A DNA stretch of 64,000 nucleotides from positions 668,501-732,500 of the forward strand of contig JAIUJO010000236.1 of the NCBI GenBank assembly GCA_023846275.1, read 5' to 3'. The notes beneath the pieces are model-generated. The model searched no databases, was not told where the DNA came from, and saw nothing but the letters and a program-made list of their open reading frames with translations. Positions 1 to 10,560 of this stretch are shown piece after piece (the first letter of the stretch is position 1; every line of letters starts with the position of its first letter). This stretch comes from Vanilla planifolia. Lineage: Eukaryota; Streptophyta; Magnoliopsida; Asparagales; Orchidaceae. Made by a program: the position numbers and the translations under genes.

Positions 1-590
1 CAACAAGCATGGAAGGCATGTGAGGACCCCAAATTATAACTTTTTTGGAGCTTTTATCACAATGGGATATTGTTGCTTGGATAGAGAGATTCATTAGTGG
101 TAGTGTTGCCTTCTTCCATGATAGAATTGCCAAAATATACAATGCATATGGCAATGTGGGATGTTATGTGGCCTACAAAAAGGTGAAGATGGTTAGTGTA
201 ATACTAGCTAGTGCTTAAGCATGTTTAGCTATAGCCCTAAACAAGTACTATTGAAGCTGCATGTGTGCGAGTACATTATACACATGTGTAGTAGCCTGTT
301 TGCATGCGCTTAGTGGCAAGCTAGGTGTAGAGCATGTTGAGACTACAAAGTGTAACTTTTTTCGGACTTTTAGCACTTGGCCTACTATCACATTGGTAAT
401 GTGATTCCTTATTAGTAGTCTTGCCTTATTTCTTTACCAAATGTTTGCAAAATACAATTGGAAAGTGGCAAAGTGGGATGTTGTGTGGCCTGCAGGAAAG
501 TGGAAGATGGATGATGCTATATGCACTAGCATTTGAGCATGTTGGGCTCCGACCCTACAGGAGCACTAATGGAGTAGAGCATGAGGCTAT
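1..590 (-). repeat. Satellite 1, inverted block (about two units)
   Basis: This stretch is the reverse complement of the satellite that fills 11787-15662. The shared core (a purine run followed by gttacactttggggtcc, read on the minus strand) occurs near 17-50 and again near 332-365, giving a period of about 315 bp. Other shared segments are the reverse complements of atcaaggaagaag (near 108-122) and of caccatccatcttccac (near 190-205 and 500-520). Similarity fades near 575-590. The block runs off the left edge, so the array continues outside the window. Short open frames here are not conserved between units and I do not call them genes. Confidence 0.8.
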
Positions 591-1640
591 ATACTATTTT
601 AATTATTGCTCTTTGCCCTCTACTTTAGGCTTTATGTTGTAATGAAGGTTCTGTGGTGCCTTTAGAGCTTGGCCATATCATTGTCATTTGTGCTCATGCC
701 CTTCATGATATTGTGTTGTGGCTTTCTTCATGTTCAACATTTTGTGGGAGAAATTACAGCTCTTTTTGAATCTTTTCATATCTTTAGACTATCGATGCAA
801 GAATGAGTTGTTGCTTAAATAGGGTCTTTAAGTGGTGCAATTTATGCTTAGCCATATGTTGGTTAAGCATGCTATTACCTTTGCATGTTGTGCTAGGTAT
901 TACTTATGGTGCCATAAGGGTGCCAAGGCCTTCATCCCTAATTAGACCCTTTGCATTTCCTTTTGTACATCTATATCGGGGAATTGGATTGGCATGAGAT
1001 CATTTTTACAAAAGAGATTTTTTTGTGGTTTTGCTACTTATGGTTAGCTAACTCTTAGTGTGGTACATCATTATTGGTAGGGCTTTATCATGTGATTAAA
1101 CATTTCTATAAAGGAAGTCTATATGCTTATTTATTTTATTGGATGGGTAGTTTCATTCAATTATTTTTTTGACGTCACACTACCCTATGTTGGAACTAGG
1201 GCATTTTCTAATGTTGTTGAATGTATGATTGTCCCTACTCTGGTGTTGGCATGATCTTGGAGATCACTCGTTTTGAACTTTTCATTCTCCACTAGGGAGG
1301 GTTGTTATTGAATAATGCCATTATTGAGAGGCAATGTTTCAAAGAATTTTGATCCTACTATGTTGGCCATTGGGATCGAAGTAATGATTAAGAGGGACTA
1401 TCGTGGGCATTTGTATTTTGTAGTCAGAGGTAAAATTCTATGATTTATGAAAGATAAAACACTTTGAAAGAATTTTGCAAGGATGTTTTCATTAATCAAG
1501 AATAAAAATTGGTGGCTTGAAGATGATCAGATGTCATGTTAGTCTCAACCATAAATGATATTGATTAGGGATTTGTGAATGTTTCTCTTTGGCTTCTATC
1601 AGTGTTTTATCAGAAATCAAAGTCTCCTTGATAATCAAAA
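591..1640. other. Unassigned intergenic stretch
   Basis: There is no recognisable gene, satellite unit or transposon domain in this kilobase. The longest open frame is 64 codons on the plus strand (803-997); it resembles nothing I know and has no context supporting expression. Base composition matches the neighbouring LINE rather than satellite 2. It may be the 3' flank or 3' untranslated part of the minus-strand LINE, or an older unrecognised element. Confidence 0.4.
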
Positions 1641-1679
1641 AGGCTAAAGCCTACAAGGTTTCCTTCTTATAGAGGTTGA

Positions 1680-2175
1680 AATACATAGTCAACAAATAAG
1701 AGTTTTCTAAGCAATTTAGGAAGGGGCATACCTTGTTCCCACAAAAAATCAAAATATAATGCTTCATGTGTTATCCATTGTGTTGCAGCGTTCCCTTCCC
1801 ATTGCATATGCAAAATTTTGTTTGCCTTTAGTTGACAAGAAAAATTGATAGCAATGCTAAACATAGAGTTGAAAGGATATGGAGTAGCTAAATTGGTTTG
1901 AATAACCTAGTTGAGCTTAATTGCCACATCACTGGAGTCTAATTCAAGATTAATTGTAATAGCATTTTGATATTAACACCTCAAGAATTCCAAAGAATAT
2001 AAAATTGCAATTGTTTCAACCATAATTAAGGAGGTTGAAATGACTATCTTCCTTATGAAATTAAGTGGCATGTTCATGCGATCTCTCACAATCAGACCCA
2101 TAGCAATAGTAGAATTATTAGCCAAAGCTACATCATAGTTGCATTTTATCCTGCCTGTTGGAGAGGAATCCTCTA
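1680..2175 (-). pseudogene. LINE copy 1 RNase H-like domain (RVT_3 type)
   Basis: The minus-strand translation begins PTGRIKCNYDVA, matching the usual start of the RNase H domain of plant LINEs (K-x-N-x-D-G). It continues with VRDRMNMPL, a glutamate in VETIAILYSLE, ELDSSD, and near the end QWEGNAATQW, equivalent to REGN-x-x-A-D-W. Carboxylates at the first three catalytic positions can be seen. Two in-frame stops (after LEFLRC and after AIKLN) break the frame. The C-terminal 65 codons (1667-1864) remain open. In the family this domain removes RNA from the RNA:DNA hybrid during target-primed reverse transcription; this copy should be inactive. Confidence 0.75.
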
Positions 2176-2459
2176 TGAATTAATTGAGAGCCCCATGGGG
2201 CTAATTGGATTCCTACTAGATGAACTATATAAGCTATAACCTGTAATAAGAATAGAGAGAATAGTAGCAATTTAATAATATAAAGCTTTTAGATTAGGTA
2301 CATTTTCACCATGCTTCCTCTTATCCTTATTAACCCATAAGAAGAATAATGTAGTAATAATAAATTTTATTGTTTCTTGTTCTTTCTAGCATTGTACATT
2401 ACATTTAGTCAAATCCAACACCTACTACAAATGTGTAAAATTCAATGGAGCAGCCCTTC

Positions 2460-2892
2460 TAGTCATGAGTATGAAGATGGTTTTACATGAATTCCAGAGT
2501 TCCTTGGCCTTGCAGTAATTCTAAAAGTAGTGGTTGATAGATTCTTCCTTGAAATAACACCAAGGCCAACAAACATTGTGCCAAATTTTGTGTGAATGTA
2601 GCCATAAGGTAGTTGGGAGAGCATCATTTAGGAGGTTTCACATGAAGAGCACAAATCTAGGTTGTAACTTTATATTCCAAACCCAAGCAATGTCCTTGTG
2701 AGTGTAATGTTGCTCCAAGGAAATATTATAGCAAATAGCTCCAATGTTAATCACTTTGTCATCAGATTCAACAAAGTAAAGACAATTCTTAGCCTCCGTA
2801 TTAGCCAAAGATAGATGTGCAACAAGGTTAATGAGGTCTTCTCCAAAATAAATATGTAAATTACTAACATTCCACATGCCATAATAGTCCAC
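2460..2892 (-). pseudogene. LINE copy 1 zf-RVT region
   Basis: The 2638-2892 frame ends in HKDIAWVWNIKLQPR followed by FVLFM. After a frame change it continues as WNLLNDALPTTLWLHSHK, then NVCWPWCYF and NHYFWNYCKAKELW. This matches the zf-RVT pattern of plant LINEs: W-x-x-W-x-x-x-x-P-x-x-x-x-F-x-W, LPT, two cysteines, H-x-F-x-x-C, and a final W. The same peptide recurs in LINE copy 2 at 10800-11030. The domain lies between reverse transcriptase and RNase H, and its role is not well characterised. Confidence 0.7.
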
Positions 2893-3449
2893 AACACACT
2901 CAACACACTTGGGTTGTAGCTCTTGTACATTTATGTAAATCGACCACTTGCTTATGGAAAGGAAAGCTAACGAATTATCATTAAAAAAGAAGATATTTTT
3001 ACCATTTGTAATTTGTCATATAGAGCTTTGTTGTGTCCACTCCAATGCTAAGTCCATAACCTTGCAGGTATGTGAATCTCGACATGGAATTTTCGTGTTA
3101 TGCTGCATAAAGTATTTTTCACAAAACATTTGGACACAGCAATCATCCTAACATGCAAGTAGGTATTTGTAATGCCTAACAATAAGAGTAATCTACTTCC
3201 TCATCAAACTACGAATACTCATTCCATCTAGCTCTTTTGGTTGGGTAACCAACTCCTTGTTAACATACTGAATGGAATTCTATCCATCATCCCCAATCCA
3301 TAGAAAGCTATCCATAACCTTCTCTAATTTGTTAATAACTCCACTCGACATCAAACAATGTCCCAAATAGAAAGTAGTAATAGATAAAATTACTTAATTG
3401 ATCATAGTGATTCTCCTAGTGAGGGACAATGGTCTCACCCTCCACATTG

Positions 3450-4772
3450 CCATAAAATTATCCACTTTATTAATTATGTGGCTAAAATCCTTGCTTTGTT
3501 GATTAATAGTTGAAATTGGAATACCCAATTATTTCATATTGAATGCTTGATGCAATTGTATTTTTCCTACAAACATTTTCCTATGCTTCAACCCTATCCC
3601 TTTATTAAATAAGACCCTTGACTTTGTGATGTTGATAAACTAGCCTATATGATTCTCATAGTCTCATTATTTCCCTAATTATTTTTGGCAATGTCAGAAT
3701 TGCACTCTACCTGTTGTTGTATAAGCCATGATAAATAGTCATAAATAATAATAAATAAATATGGGGATAGAGGACATCCCTTTCTAAGGCCTCATGATGC
3801 TTGTAACCATGGTAAGCACACCCCATTCAAAAGAATGTCAAATCTAGGGCTCCTAATACAATCTTTCACCTACTGACACCATCTATTCAGAAAGTGTAAT
3901 TATTTCAACATATCAACGACAAATTTACACTTAACTTTGTCATAAGCCTGATTTATATCCAATTTTAATGCCATGAGTCTAACCTTTGATGTCAAAGATT
4001 GCATACGTATTGCAACTTCTTGAGCAAGAAAAACATTATTTGAATTACTATCACTTGGGACAAAAGCCCCCTACTCAGCCATAATAATTGGGAGCATCCC
4101 TTTAAGTCTCTCCACAAGAATTTTTGTAACTATTTTGTATATAACATTACAAAGGCTAATGGGTCTAAATTTCTCCAGCCTATTACCTCTCTGAATTTTT
4201 AGAATAAGCACAACCAAGGTATCCTTCCACTACTTAAGCATGTATATGTTAATACAAAATTGTTTAACTACCATAATGATGTTAGACTATGTGATGGACC
4301 AATTTCTTGTAGTAAACTTAGCTGAGATACCATCCATACCTAGTACTTTGTTCCCCTGATTGATATTATAGCACTTTTAATTTCATCTTTAGTAACTATA
4401 ACTATTAGAAAATTACTTCACTCAGACATAAATGTCTTTAAGGGAATATGAGATAAAATGTCTTTAGGGTCATCTTGACTGCACCATTTCCTAAAAAAGA
4501 AGCTTATAAAGGATTCCTTAATGTTGTTATGTGAGGTGCAAATTTGTCACATTGATCTTTCTTCTGGTGGATTTAGTTATTCCTAAAACTTGTAGTGACA
4601 GTAAAATGAAAGAAGTGAGTACTATGGTCCTCCATCTTGGCCCAATGAATTTTAGCTCTCTACTACCACCAGCCTCCTTCACTATCACTACCTTTTGATA
4701 TACCTTGATATGCTCAACCAATGTATTATTTTCCTCCTCATTGAGTCCACAATTTGGTTCCTTCATTTGCAT
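3450..4772 (-). pseudogene. LINE copy 1 reverse transcriptase
   Basis: Minus-strand translation shows the linker and then finger and palm motifs of a non-LTR reverse transcriptase. GMDGISAKF lies near 4340, followed by LEKFRPISLCNVIYK (RPIS codons at 4155-4166), TKILVERLKGMLP, and ALKLDINQAYDKV with a catalytic-type Asp at 3957-3959. KGCPLSPYLF follows near 3755-3790, then INFVNITKSRVLFNKG (block after the active site) and a KxLGIPI-like end near 3510. A stop replaces the Q of the usual xQ-x-A-F motif (AE-stop-GAFV), and another precedes KGCPL. I did not find the F/Y-A-D-D box, which should lie near 3640-3730; it may be deleted or mutated. Product: target-primed reverse transcriptase, non-functional here. 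Confidence 0.8.
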
Positions 4773-4879
4773 TTATTGTATTCCTTATTGTTGTTGAATG
4801 GGCCTTTCATGAATCTTTCTAATTTCACTTTTACTCCACCTTTTCAATGTAGACATAGCCCGTTGGAATTTTGTTGATA

Positions 4880-5704
4880 AACAAGTCATTTTATCCCTCC
4901 ATAGGTCTGCACCATGCTCCATGAACAATCTCTTTTGTCTTAGGGAATATGCATCATATATTTTTAAATTGTAGTCTTTTCTCTATCTTATTTAATATCT
5001 ATTCTTTAAACATAATCAAAATGGGGTAATGATTTAAGCAAATGTAGGGGAGGTGAGTAATAATAATGCTAGGAAAGGTAGTTAGTCCAGCTTCATTAAG
5101 AAAGGTCTTATCCAACCTCTCTCAAATTCTTACATTCCTAGCTTTGTTATTGCACCAAGTATATTTGTTGCCCACAAAACCAAGATCTACAAGCTCCATC
5201 TCTTATAAGAAATCTAAGAATTCCTTTTGTGCTTGGCCATGTAAAAACTTTTTCCTACCCTTTTTTTCATCATGTGAAAGTACATTGAAATCCATAATAA
5301 TCATAAGAGATCCAAAAAGATGTACATTGATTTTAATATGATTCCAAATATCTCTATGATTTATGTGGTCTTTAGAAGCATATACAATTGAGCATCTCCA
5401 TGTCCTAATAGTATCATTTCTAGCACGAAAAGGAATCAACTACGATGCGGAGGAATAAGTGATATCAATTGGTATCTAGTATCTCCACATCAGAACGATC
5501 CCTCCCAAATCACCTGTTGAAGGCTGAGTATGAAATTCCAAGTTTTTCCAATAGCTTATCAACTTGACTCTTGTCAAACTTTCCAACTCTAGTTACTAGT
5601 AATGCCACCATGGTAATGTTATGTTCTTTGACAATACACTGCAAATGGCCTCTTGATTTGGTGCCTTGAATGCCTTTTATGTTCCAAACTATCAGTGAAA
5701 ACAT
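4880..5704 (-). pseudogene. LINE copy 1 endonuclease (exo/endonuclease/phosphatase fold)
   Basis: A methionine at 5704 opens MFSLIVWNIKGIQGTKSR, matching the W-N-x-R-G start of plant LINE endonucleases. The next frame (5203-5439) contains IVYASKDHINHRDIWNHI, then LMIIMDFNVLSHDEKKG, equivalent to the GDFN-x-x-x-x-x-x-E-K-x-G motif with Gly lost. Further on come MELVDLGFVGNKYTWCNN (the D-L-G-F-x-G-x-x-Y-T-W motif), ERLDKTFLN (RLDRA-like) and NHYPIL (decayed SDHxP). In the family this enzyme nicks target DNA to start insertion. Frame breaks between these blocks, and stops inside them, mean it is dead. Confidence 0.8.
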
Positions 5705-5899
5705 AAATGATAATTAAACAAGATTTGCTGGTGCCTTTCCCTACTAAGCATTAACCCCTTCAAGTTACAAAACTCTTTAAAAATGATAGAAATGATGCTA
5801 TAACCTACCCCAATCCTAGGCCTTCCTACACTTGTTTTCAAATACAAAGAAACTAGCCATCCAAAATGTTGAATAATTCCCTTCATGGTGCAGTTTTCA

Positions 5900-7360
5900 T
5901 ATCTAATTGTTAGCACCTATTTTTTTGCATTCTTCGACTAGCCTTTCCTCTTACTGCATTCACTAGGCTTTCCTCTGAAATAATTTACTACAAATTTTGC
6001 TCCCTAAAGGTTGCTTATATTTCCCATCCTACTAGATTTACAATGTTTGGCTTTTACAAGAAGAAAACACCTCATCCATTAAACATAAGTCAAAAGGCAT
6101 TAATCAGACACTGTTACTTCATTATTGCAACATGTTTAAGATAGGAAAACACCATTCAAAGCATTCCAAGAAACTTCCCTCAAAAAACATTTAACAGTAG
6201 AGCTCTCACTATTGCTCAACTTGCAAATGCCATTTAGGCATACCCAAAGCACCCCTTTACAGCAATAGTGGAGAGAAACTATAGCTATAGCTATTGTTGT
6301 TGCTACTATTGCTACTAGTATTGGCTGAACTACTGCCACTACTACTACCCTAAATACACGCTGCCAGAATTCCCCCTAACCATGCTTATCATTACTAATA
6401 TTATGTCCATAATACAACTATCTATGAGCACCCACATTCTCTTTATGACAACATATAATGTTTTCATCAGCTATATAACATGATTGATTGCATTTACTCC
6501 CTACCCAATAGTAGTAACAACTGTGAGACATGTTTAACAAGATGTTCCTTTAGGTAACCAAATAGAAATGCCTACAACCCCTACACCAATAGTTCCTAGC
6601 ACACAACAACTCATAGCAACCTTCACCTCCCAATATACATAGGCTTTGTAGTTATTACCTCTAATAATCAAAGTCTCCATTTAGCATTCTACAACTTGGT
6701 ATGCTTTAGCCAACCCTTCTTACAAAATTCACCTGAGACACCAAAAGTTTCCATGGGTTTTGAGCACACTTATTCATAATCGTTGCCCCTCCAGTTGTAA
6801 CCATCAATTTGGGTTTTCAATAGAAGTGTGGATATCACCATCAAGGCATCCAACATATAGTAGCCTTTGAGCAAAACAACCACATTCCTTATCAAACTAT
6901 AGTAGAATTGAGCCATAGAAAAAGACTTCCATACACTTGTATAGCTTTACAAGCTACCATTCTTAGTTTTGAGCTAACTATCTTCATTTCCCTACCCTTC
7001 CTACACAAGTTTACCCAAGTTTTCAAGATAGTAATTAAGCCAAAAAGACTATAGTGTCACTGCAATAAGGCTCCCAGTTTTCCCCTCACCATGTGCTTTA
7101 TTCCAAAAGTCAAAGCCCACATACTACTCCTAAGAGGAGCCCCTCTCAACACCCTTAATTTTGAAACACATGTTGTGAAAGGCCCCTTACATAACTCCAA
7201 CCAGTTGGTCTTTACCCTTCTTATTGATATCCTCATCTTTAAAACTACCATCCAGGTGCCCCATAATTTCACTTGTGTTGCATTGCTCCAATTCCCCTTA
7301 CTATTTCCTTTGAGTCTTAACCCCACTCAAGCCAGTATGCGACTAAGCTGGAGCCTTTAG
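5900..7360 (-). pseudogene. LINE copy 1 ORF1 C-terminal linker region
   Basis: This is the long spacer between the ORF1 zinc knuckle and the endonuclease. The 7057-7326 minus frame contains LWGTWMVVLKMRISIRR, resembling the conserved G-x-W-M-x-V-x-x-R patch found after the knuckle in plant LINE ORF1 proteins. The other minus frames (6136-6339, 5692-5916) have no motif I recognise. Plus-strand open frames in the same place (7091-7360) are antisense shadows. Confidence 0.5.
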
Positions 7361-7623
7361 AGTCTGCACTCTTTTCAATGGTTCTCTTCCTTATGATTTA
7401 TAACTACATCTACTCTTGCTTATGTGTTTCCCACTTTTGGCATTATTTTTAGACCCATTGACCTCCCTCTGACTATTTATGCACTCTCTATTTTTTAAAT
7501 CCCTTTATTTCCTAGCCAAGGTATACCTCATTTTCCTTGGTTGCACCAGCATCCAATGACTTAAGGCTTTCATCCTCCTAAATTCATCCTCACCATGTTC
7601 TTATTGTTCATGATTACATTAAG

Positions 7624-9680
7624 TCACCATTTCATTAGTGCTATCCTCCTTGACATTGTTTCGATCATCTTTGGTTGGCAAATCAACAGTTCTCTTGCCA
7701 ATAGGACACTCCTCAATATAGTGGGCAACATGACCACATAGAGAACACATTTAAGACTCTCATATTCAAATGTTTGAAAAGTTCTCATCAAGTGTCCACT
7801 TAGCCACAATCTCAGCTTTAGTGGATTGGATAAATCCATCCTCACACAAACTCTCCCATAAGAAGATGTTTGCATGTCTATTTTCCACCTATCAAGTAGA
7901 ATTGGCCCCTTAGTAGCCTTGGCAATCCACAAAATATTTTTAGTATCCTAATAAAATAGTGGGAGCACGAGAAATCTAACCCACACCAGAGCACACATAA
8001 TAGAATTAGAATTTGGTCTAAAATCTGGGGTCCACACATTCAGCCCTATAGTGTGCCTTGCTACCTACCAAAGTCCTCTAAGCCACTCAAAATTCCTCTC
8101 TTCCAACGATTCAAAATGCAAGAAAAAGTAATTAGATGATAGATCTAAAGTCTAAAGCCTCTAAAGTGTCCCTATCTTCATTATAGAACACTTGAGATGA
8201 TGAAAAAAGGGAGATTACTGTCATATACCCTACCCACAAAATCATGTTTATGGAAATTCATGCACTTGATGCATACTGAATTGGACATAATGATCTCATC
8301 TTGAATAATAAAATCAACCTCCTTGGGAGCAACATCTTTCACATCAATATGTTGAGATCTTACAATAGCACCAGCCTATACCGAATTAACACTCTTCTTA
8401 GATAACAGTGCATCTTTGAAGCTTAATTTGTTTGGAAATTCCTTCTTCCCCTGACCATAATGATTAGCTTCCTGCTACAACAAATTCTATCCTACATCAA
8501 CCAAGACCACACCCTTCTGGCACTACTGTTCACTTCCACCTATTGGAGTTTCATCCTTCTTCCTTTTGGTCAAGTTGCTTCCAACCCCTCTTTCCTTAGT
8601 TACACCTCTAGTACTGTTCAGCTTTTGAGCCTCAACATTTTTAATGTTTTCTCCATGATTTTTGTCATTAATAGGAGTGTTAAGAATGCCATTCCTTCCA
8701 CACCAGAGCACACATAATAGAATTAGAATTTGGTCTAAAATCTGGGGTCCACACATTTAGCCCTATAGTGTGCCTTGCTACCTACCAAAGTCCTCTAAGC
8801 CACTTAAAATTCCTTTCTTCCAACAATTCAAAATGCAAGAAAAAGTAATTAGATGATAGATCTAAAGTCTAAAGCCTCTAAAGTGTCCCTATCTTCATTA
8901 TAGAACACTTGAGATGATGAAAAAAGGGAGATTACTATCATATACCCTACCCACAAAATCATGTTTATGGAAATTCATGCACTTGATGCATACTGAATTG
9001 GACATAATGATCTCATCTTGAATAATAAAATCAACCTCCTTGGGAACAACATCTTTCACATCAATATGTTGAGATCTTACAATAGCACCAGCCTATACCG
9101 AATTAACACTCTAACAGTGCATCTTTGAAGCTTAATTTGTTTGGAAATTCCTTCTTCCCCTAACCATAATGATTAGCTTCCTGCTACAACAAATTCTATC
9201 CTACATCAACCAAGACCACACCCTTCTGGCACTACTGTTCACTTCCACCTATTGGAGTTTCATCCTTCTTCCTTTTGGTCAAGTTGCTTCCAACCCCTCT
9301 TTCCTTAGTTACACCTCTAGTATTGTTCAGCTTTTGAGCCTCAGCATTTTTAATGTTTTCTCCATGATTTTTGTCATTAATAGGAGTGTTAAGAATGCCA
9401 TTCCTTCCAGCATCTCTATTGCTTTAATTTATTTTTCCCTCTTCCTCAAGAAATCCAACTTCTGTGCCTAAATCGATTGAGATAAAATTCTCATTTGTAG
9501 CACTTTCATTTAGCTCAGCATTGATCCCATCTTCTATAGTATAAATAACTAAAACAATGTTTATATTTCTTGAGTCTACAATGTAGCTACACTTGCCTAT
9601 AAGGAGCTCATTTGGCCATGAGGATGATTGAGCACTCCCTCTCCTTTCTTATTACTTTTATGTGCTTTGCCACCAGCCAT
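7624..9680 (-). pseudogene. LINE copy 1 ORF1 (gag-like, DUF4283 plus CCHC knuckle)
   Basis: A plausible start lies at 9680, with N-terminus MAGGKAHKSNKKGEGV. The DUF4283-like domain shows FVGRVYDSNLPFFII, then NVWTPDFRPNSNS, then LVWVRFLVLPLFY, matching the family pattern W-x-P-x-F ... V-W-V-R-L-x-x-L-P. It is followed by ILWIAKATKGPILLDRW, SSYGRVCVRMDLSNPL and TFEYESLK. A CCHC zinc knuckle (C-x2-C-x4-H-x4-C, CSLCGHVAHYIEEC) is intact at 7706-7747 but lies one frame away from the open frame that leads into it, so a single-base indel separates the two. In plant LINEs this protein is thought to bind RNA and carry the element RNA. A tandem duplication (7981-9409) repeats much of the N-terminal half. 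Confidence 0.75.
7981..9409. repeat. Tandem duplication inside LINE ORF1 (717 and 709 bp copies)
   Basis: The segment starting ccacaccagagcacac at 7981 recurs at 8698, and the shared sequence ends with aagaatgccattccttcca at 8682-8700 and at 9391-9409. The copies are nearly identical by eye. The second lacks 8 bases present in the first (ttcttaga region near 8395-8403, against 9113). At the junction 8698-8700 three bases (cca) belong to both copies, suggesting a microhomology junction. The surrounding LINE is far more decayed than these copies are from each other, so the duplication is much younger than the insertion. Confidence 0.95.
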
Positions 9681-9689
9681 CACAATGAA

Positions 9690-10200
9690 TGTAGTTTAAA
9701 CTTTTCACCACTTATCAAGCAATTAAGTCATCAATTAACACAAACACATTACAATTACACAAACATTCCCTACAATATTCATCCAACATACCAAAACTTC
9801 TAGCAACAGTAATTTCACATAACAAATTCATTAAAAAAAAATAAAAAATTCAAAATACTTTTTTAGTTTATGGTAGAAGAAATTGATCTTTACAATGAAA
9901 TTCTGCTTGATGCGGAAGACTAAGTTGAAGAGACAGCACACACGTGCTTAAGAATGCCTCTACAAAACACATGCATCTTTAGGAGCAAGGCACATAGTAG
10001 ATTCTTGCATACCTATGAGCAATGAAAGCTTCTAAAACTCTCGCATGCATGCCAATTCAAAACACATGGTATCCATAGCCCGCATCCCCACCTCTGGCAA
10101 GCCAAGCCCTCTGCAAAATTTCCCATCATCAAGAAATTTGAAATCATCCCCTCTCCAAAAATTCCCTCCTCTCCAAAGTTTCCCTCAAAGTCTTTGGGTT
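9690..10200 (-). other. Probable LINE leader with pyrimidine-rich short repeats
   Basis: Upstream (minus sense) of the ORF1 start there is no coding motif. At 10095-10195 the plus strand is pyrimidine-rich and repeats a unit of about 17 bases of the form cctctccaaarttccctc about three times; on the minus strand this reads as a GA-rich leader. Plant LINE 5' untranslated regions are often of this kind, so I infer it is the start of LINE copy 1. It also forms the junction with LINE copy 2, whose similarity stops near 10200. Confidence 0.4.
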
Positions 10201-10560
10201 CCCCTCCCACAGCACATGTGTGATTATAATAAATGCCTTCAGTTCATGAGCATAGTTGATAGCATTGGTAAACATAATGTAGAAAGGATGGGAAGCATAG
10301 TTGATAGTAATGGAGTCTGATTCTAGGTTAATTGTAGCAGCATTTGGATAATGACAACCAAAGTATTCTAAGGTATATAGCATTGCTATTATTTCTAACA
10401 TAGATGAAGAAGCTAAACTAACTTTCCTCCCCATGAATTTGAGAGGCATGCCCATATAATCTCTCATAATTAGGCCAATAATAGCCACTAAATTCATAAC
10501 TAATGCTGCATCACAGTTGCCTTTTATCTAGCCCGTGGGAGGAGTCCATTGTAGCTTTAC
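10144..10560 (-). pseudogene. LINE copy 2 RNase H-like domain, 3' truncated
   Basis: The minus frame from 10497 reads LVAIIGLIMRDYMGMPL, then LEIIAMLYTLEYF (second catalytic Glu region), INLESDSITI (third catalytic Asp in ESDS), and HVLWEGN near the end. The expected D-W-x-A tail is replaced by PKTLRETLERREFL, read from the GA-rich segment. The domain is therefore cut by a junction near 10200 rather than ended by its own stop. It is cleaner than its counterpart in LINE copy 1. Confidence 0.7.

Larger units (their letters stand above)
1640..10200 (-). mobile_element. LINE copy 1 (plant L1-like), near full length, decayed
   Basis: Reading the minus strand from right to left gives the standard order of a plant L1-type LINE: GA-rich leader, ORF1 with DUF4283-like domain and CCHC knuckle, long linker, apurinic-type endonuclease, reverse transcriptase, zf-RVT, RNase H. 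Every domain is interrupted by stops or frameshifts, so the element cannot be autonomous. The 5' boundary is set loosely at the GA-rich segment near 10200, and the 3' boundary at the end of RNase H similarity near 1640-1680. I did not find a clear poly(A) tail or target-site duplication. A 0.7 kb tandem duplication enlarges ORF1. Orientation and order are well supported; end points are not. Confidence 0.8.

Noticed and set aside
421..997. Small plus-strand frames at 421-642 and 803-997 as host genes
   Set aside because: The first lies mostly in inverted satellite 1; the second has no similarity or context to support it.
7091..7360. 89-codon plus-strand frame
   Set aside because: Antisense shadow of the LINE ORF1 linker, where the minus frame shows the WMVV patch.
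8460..9471. Two near-identical plus-strand frames (85 and 100 codons) with hydrophobic N-termini like small secreted proteins
   Set aside because: They are antisense to LINE ORF1 and look alike only because of the 0.7 kb tandem duplication.
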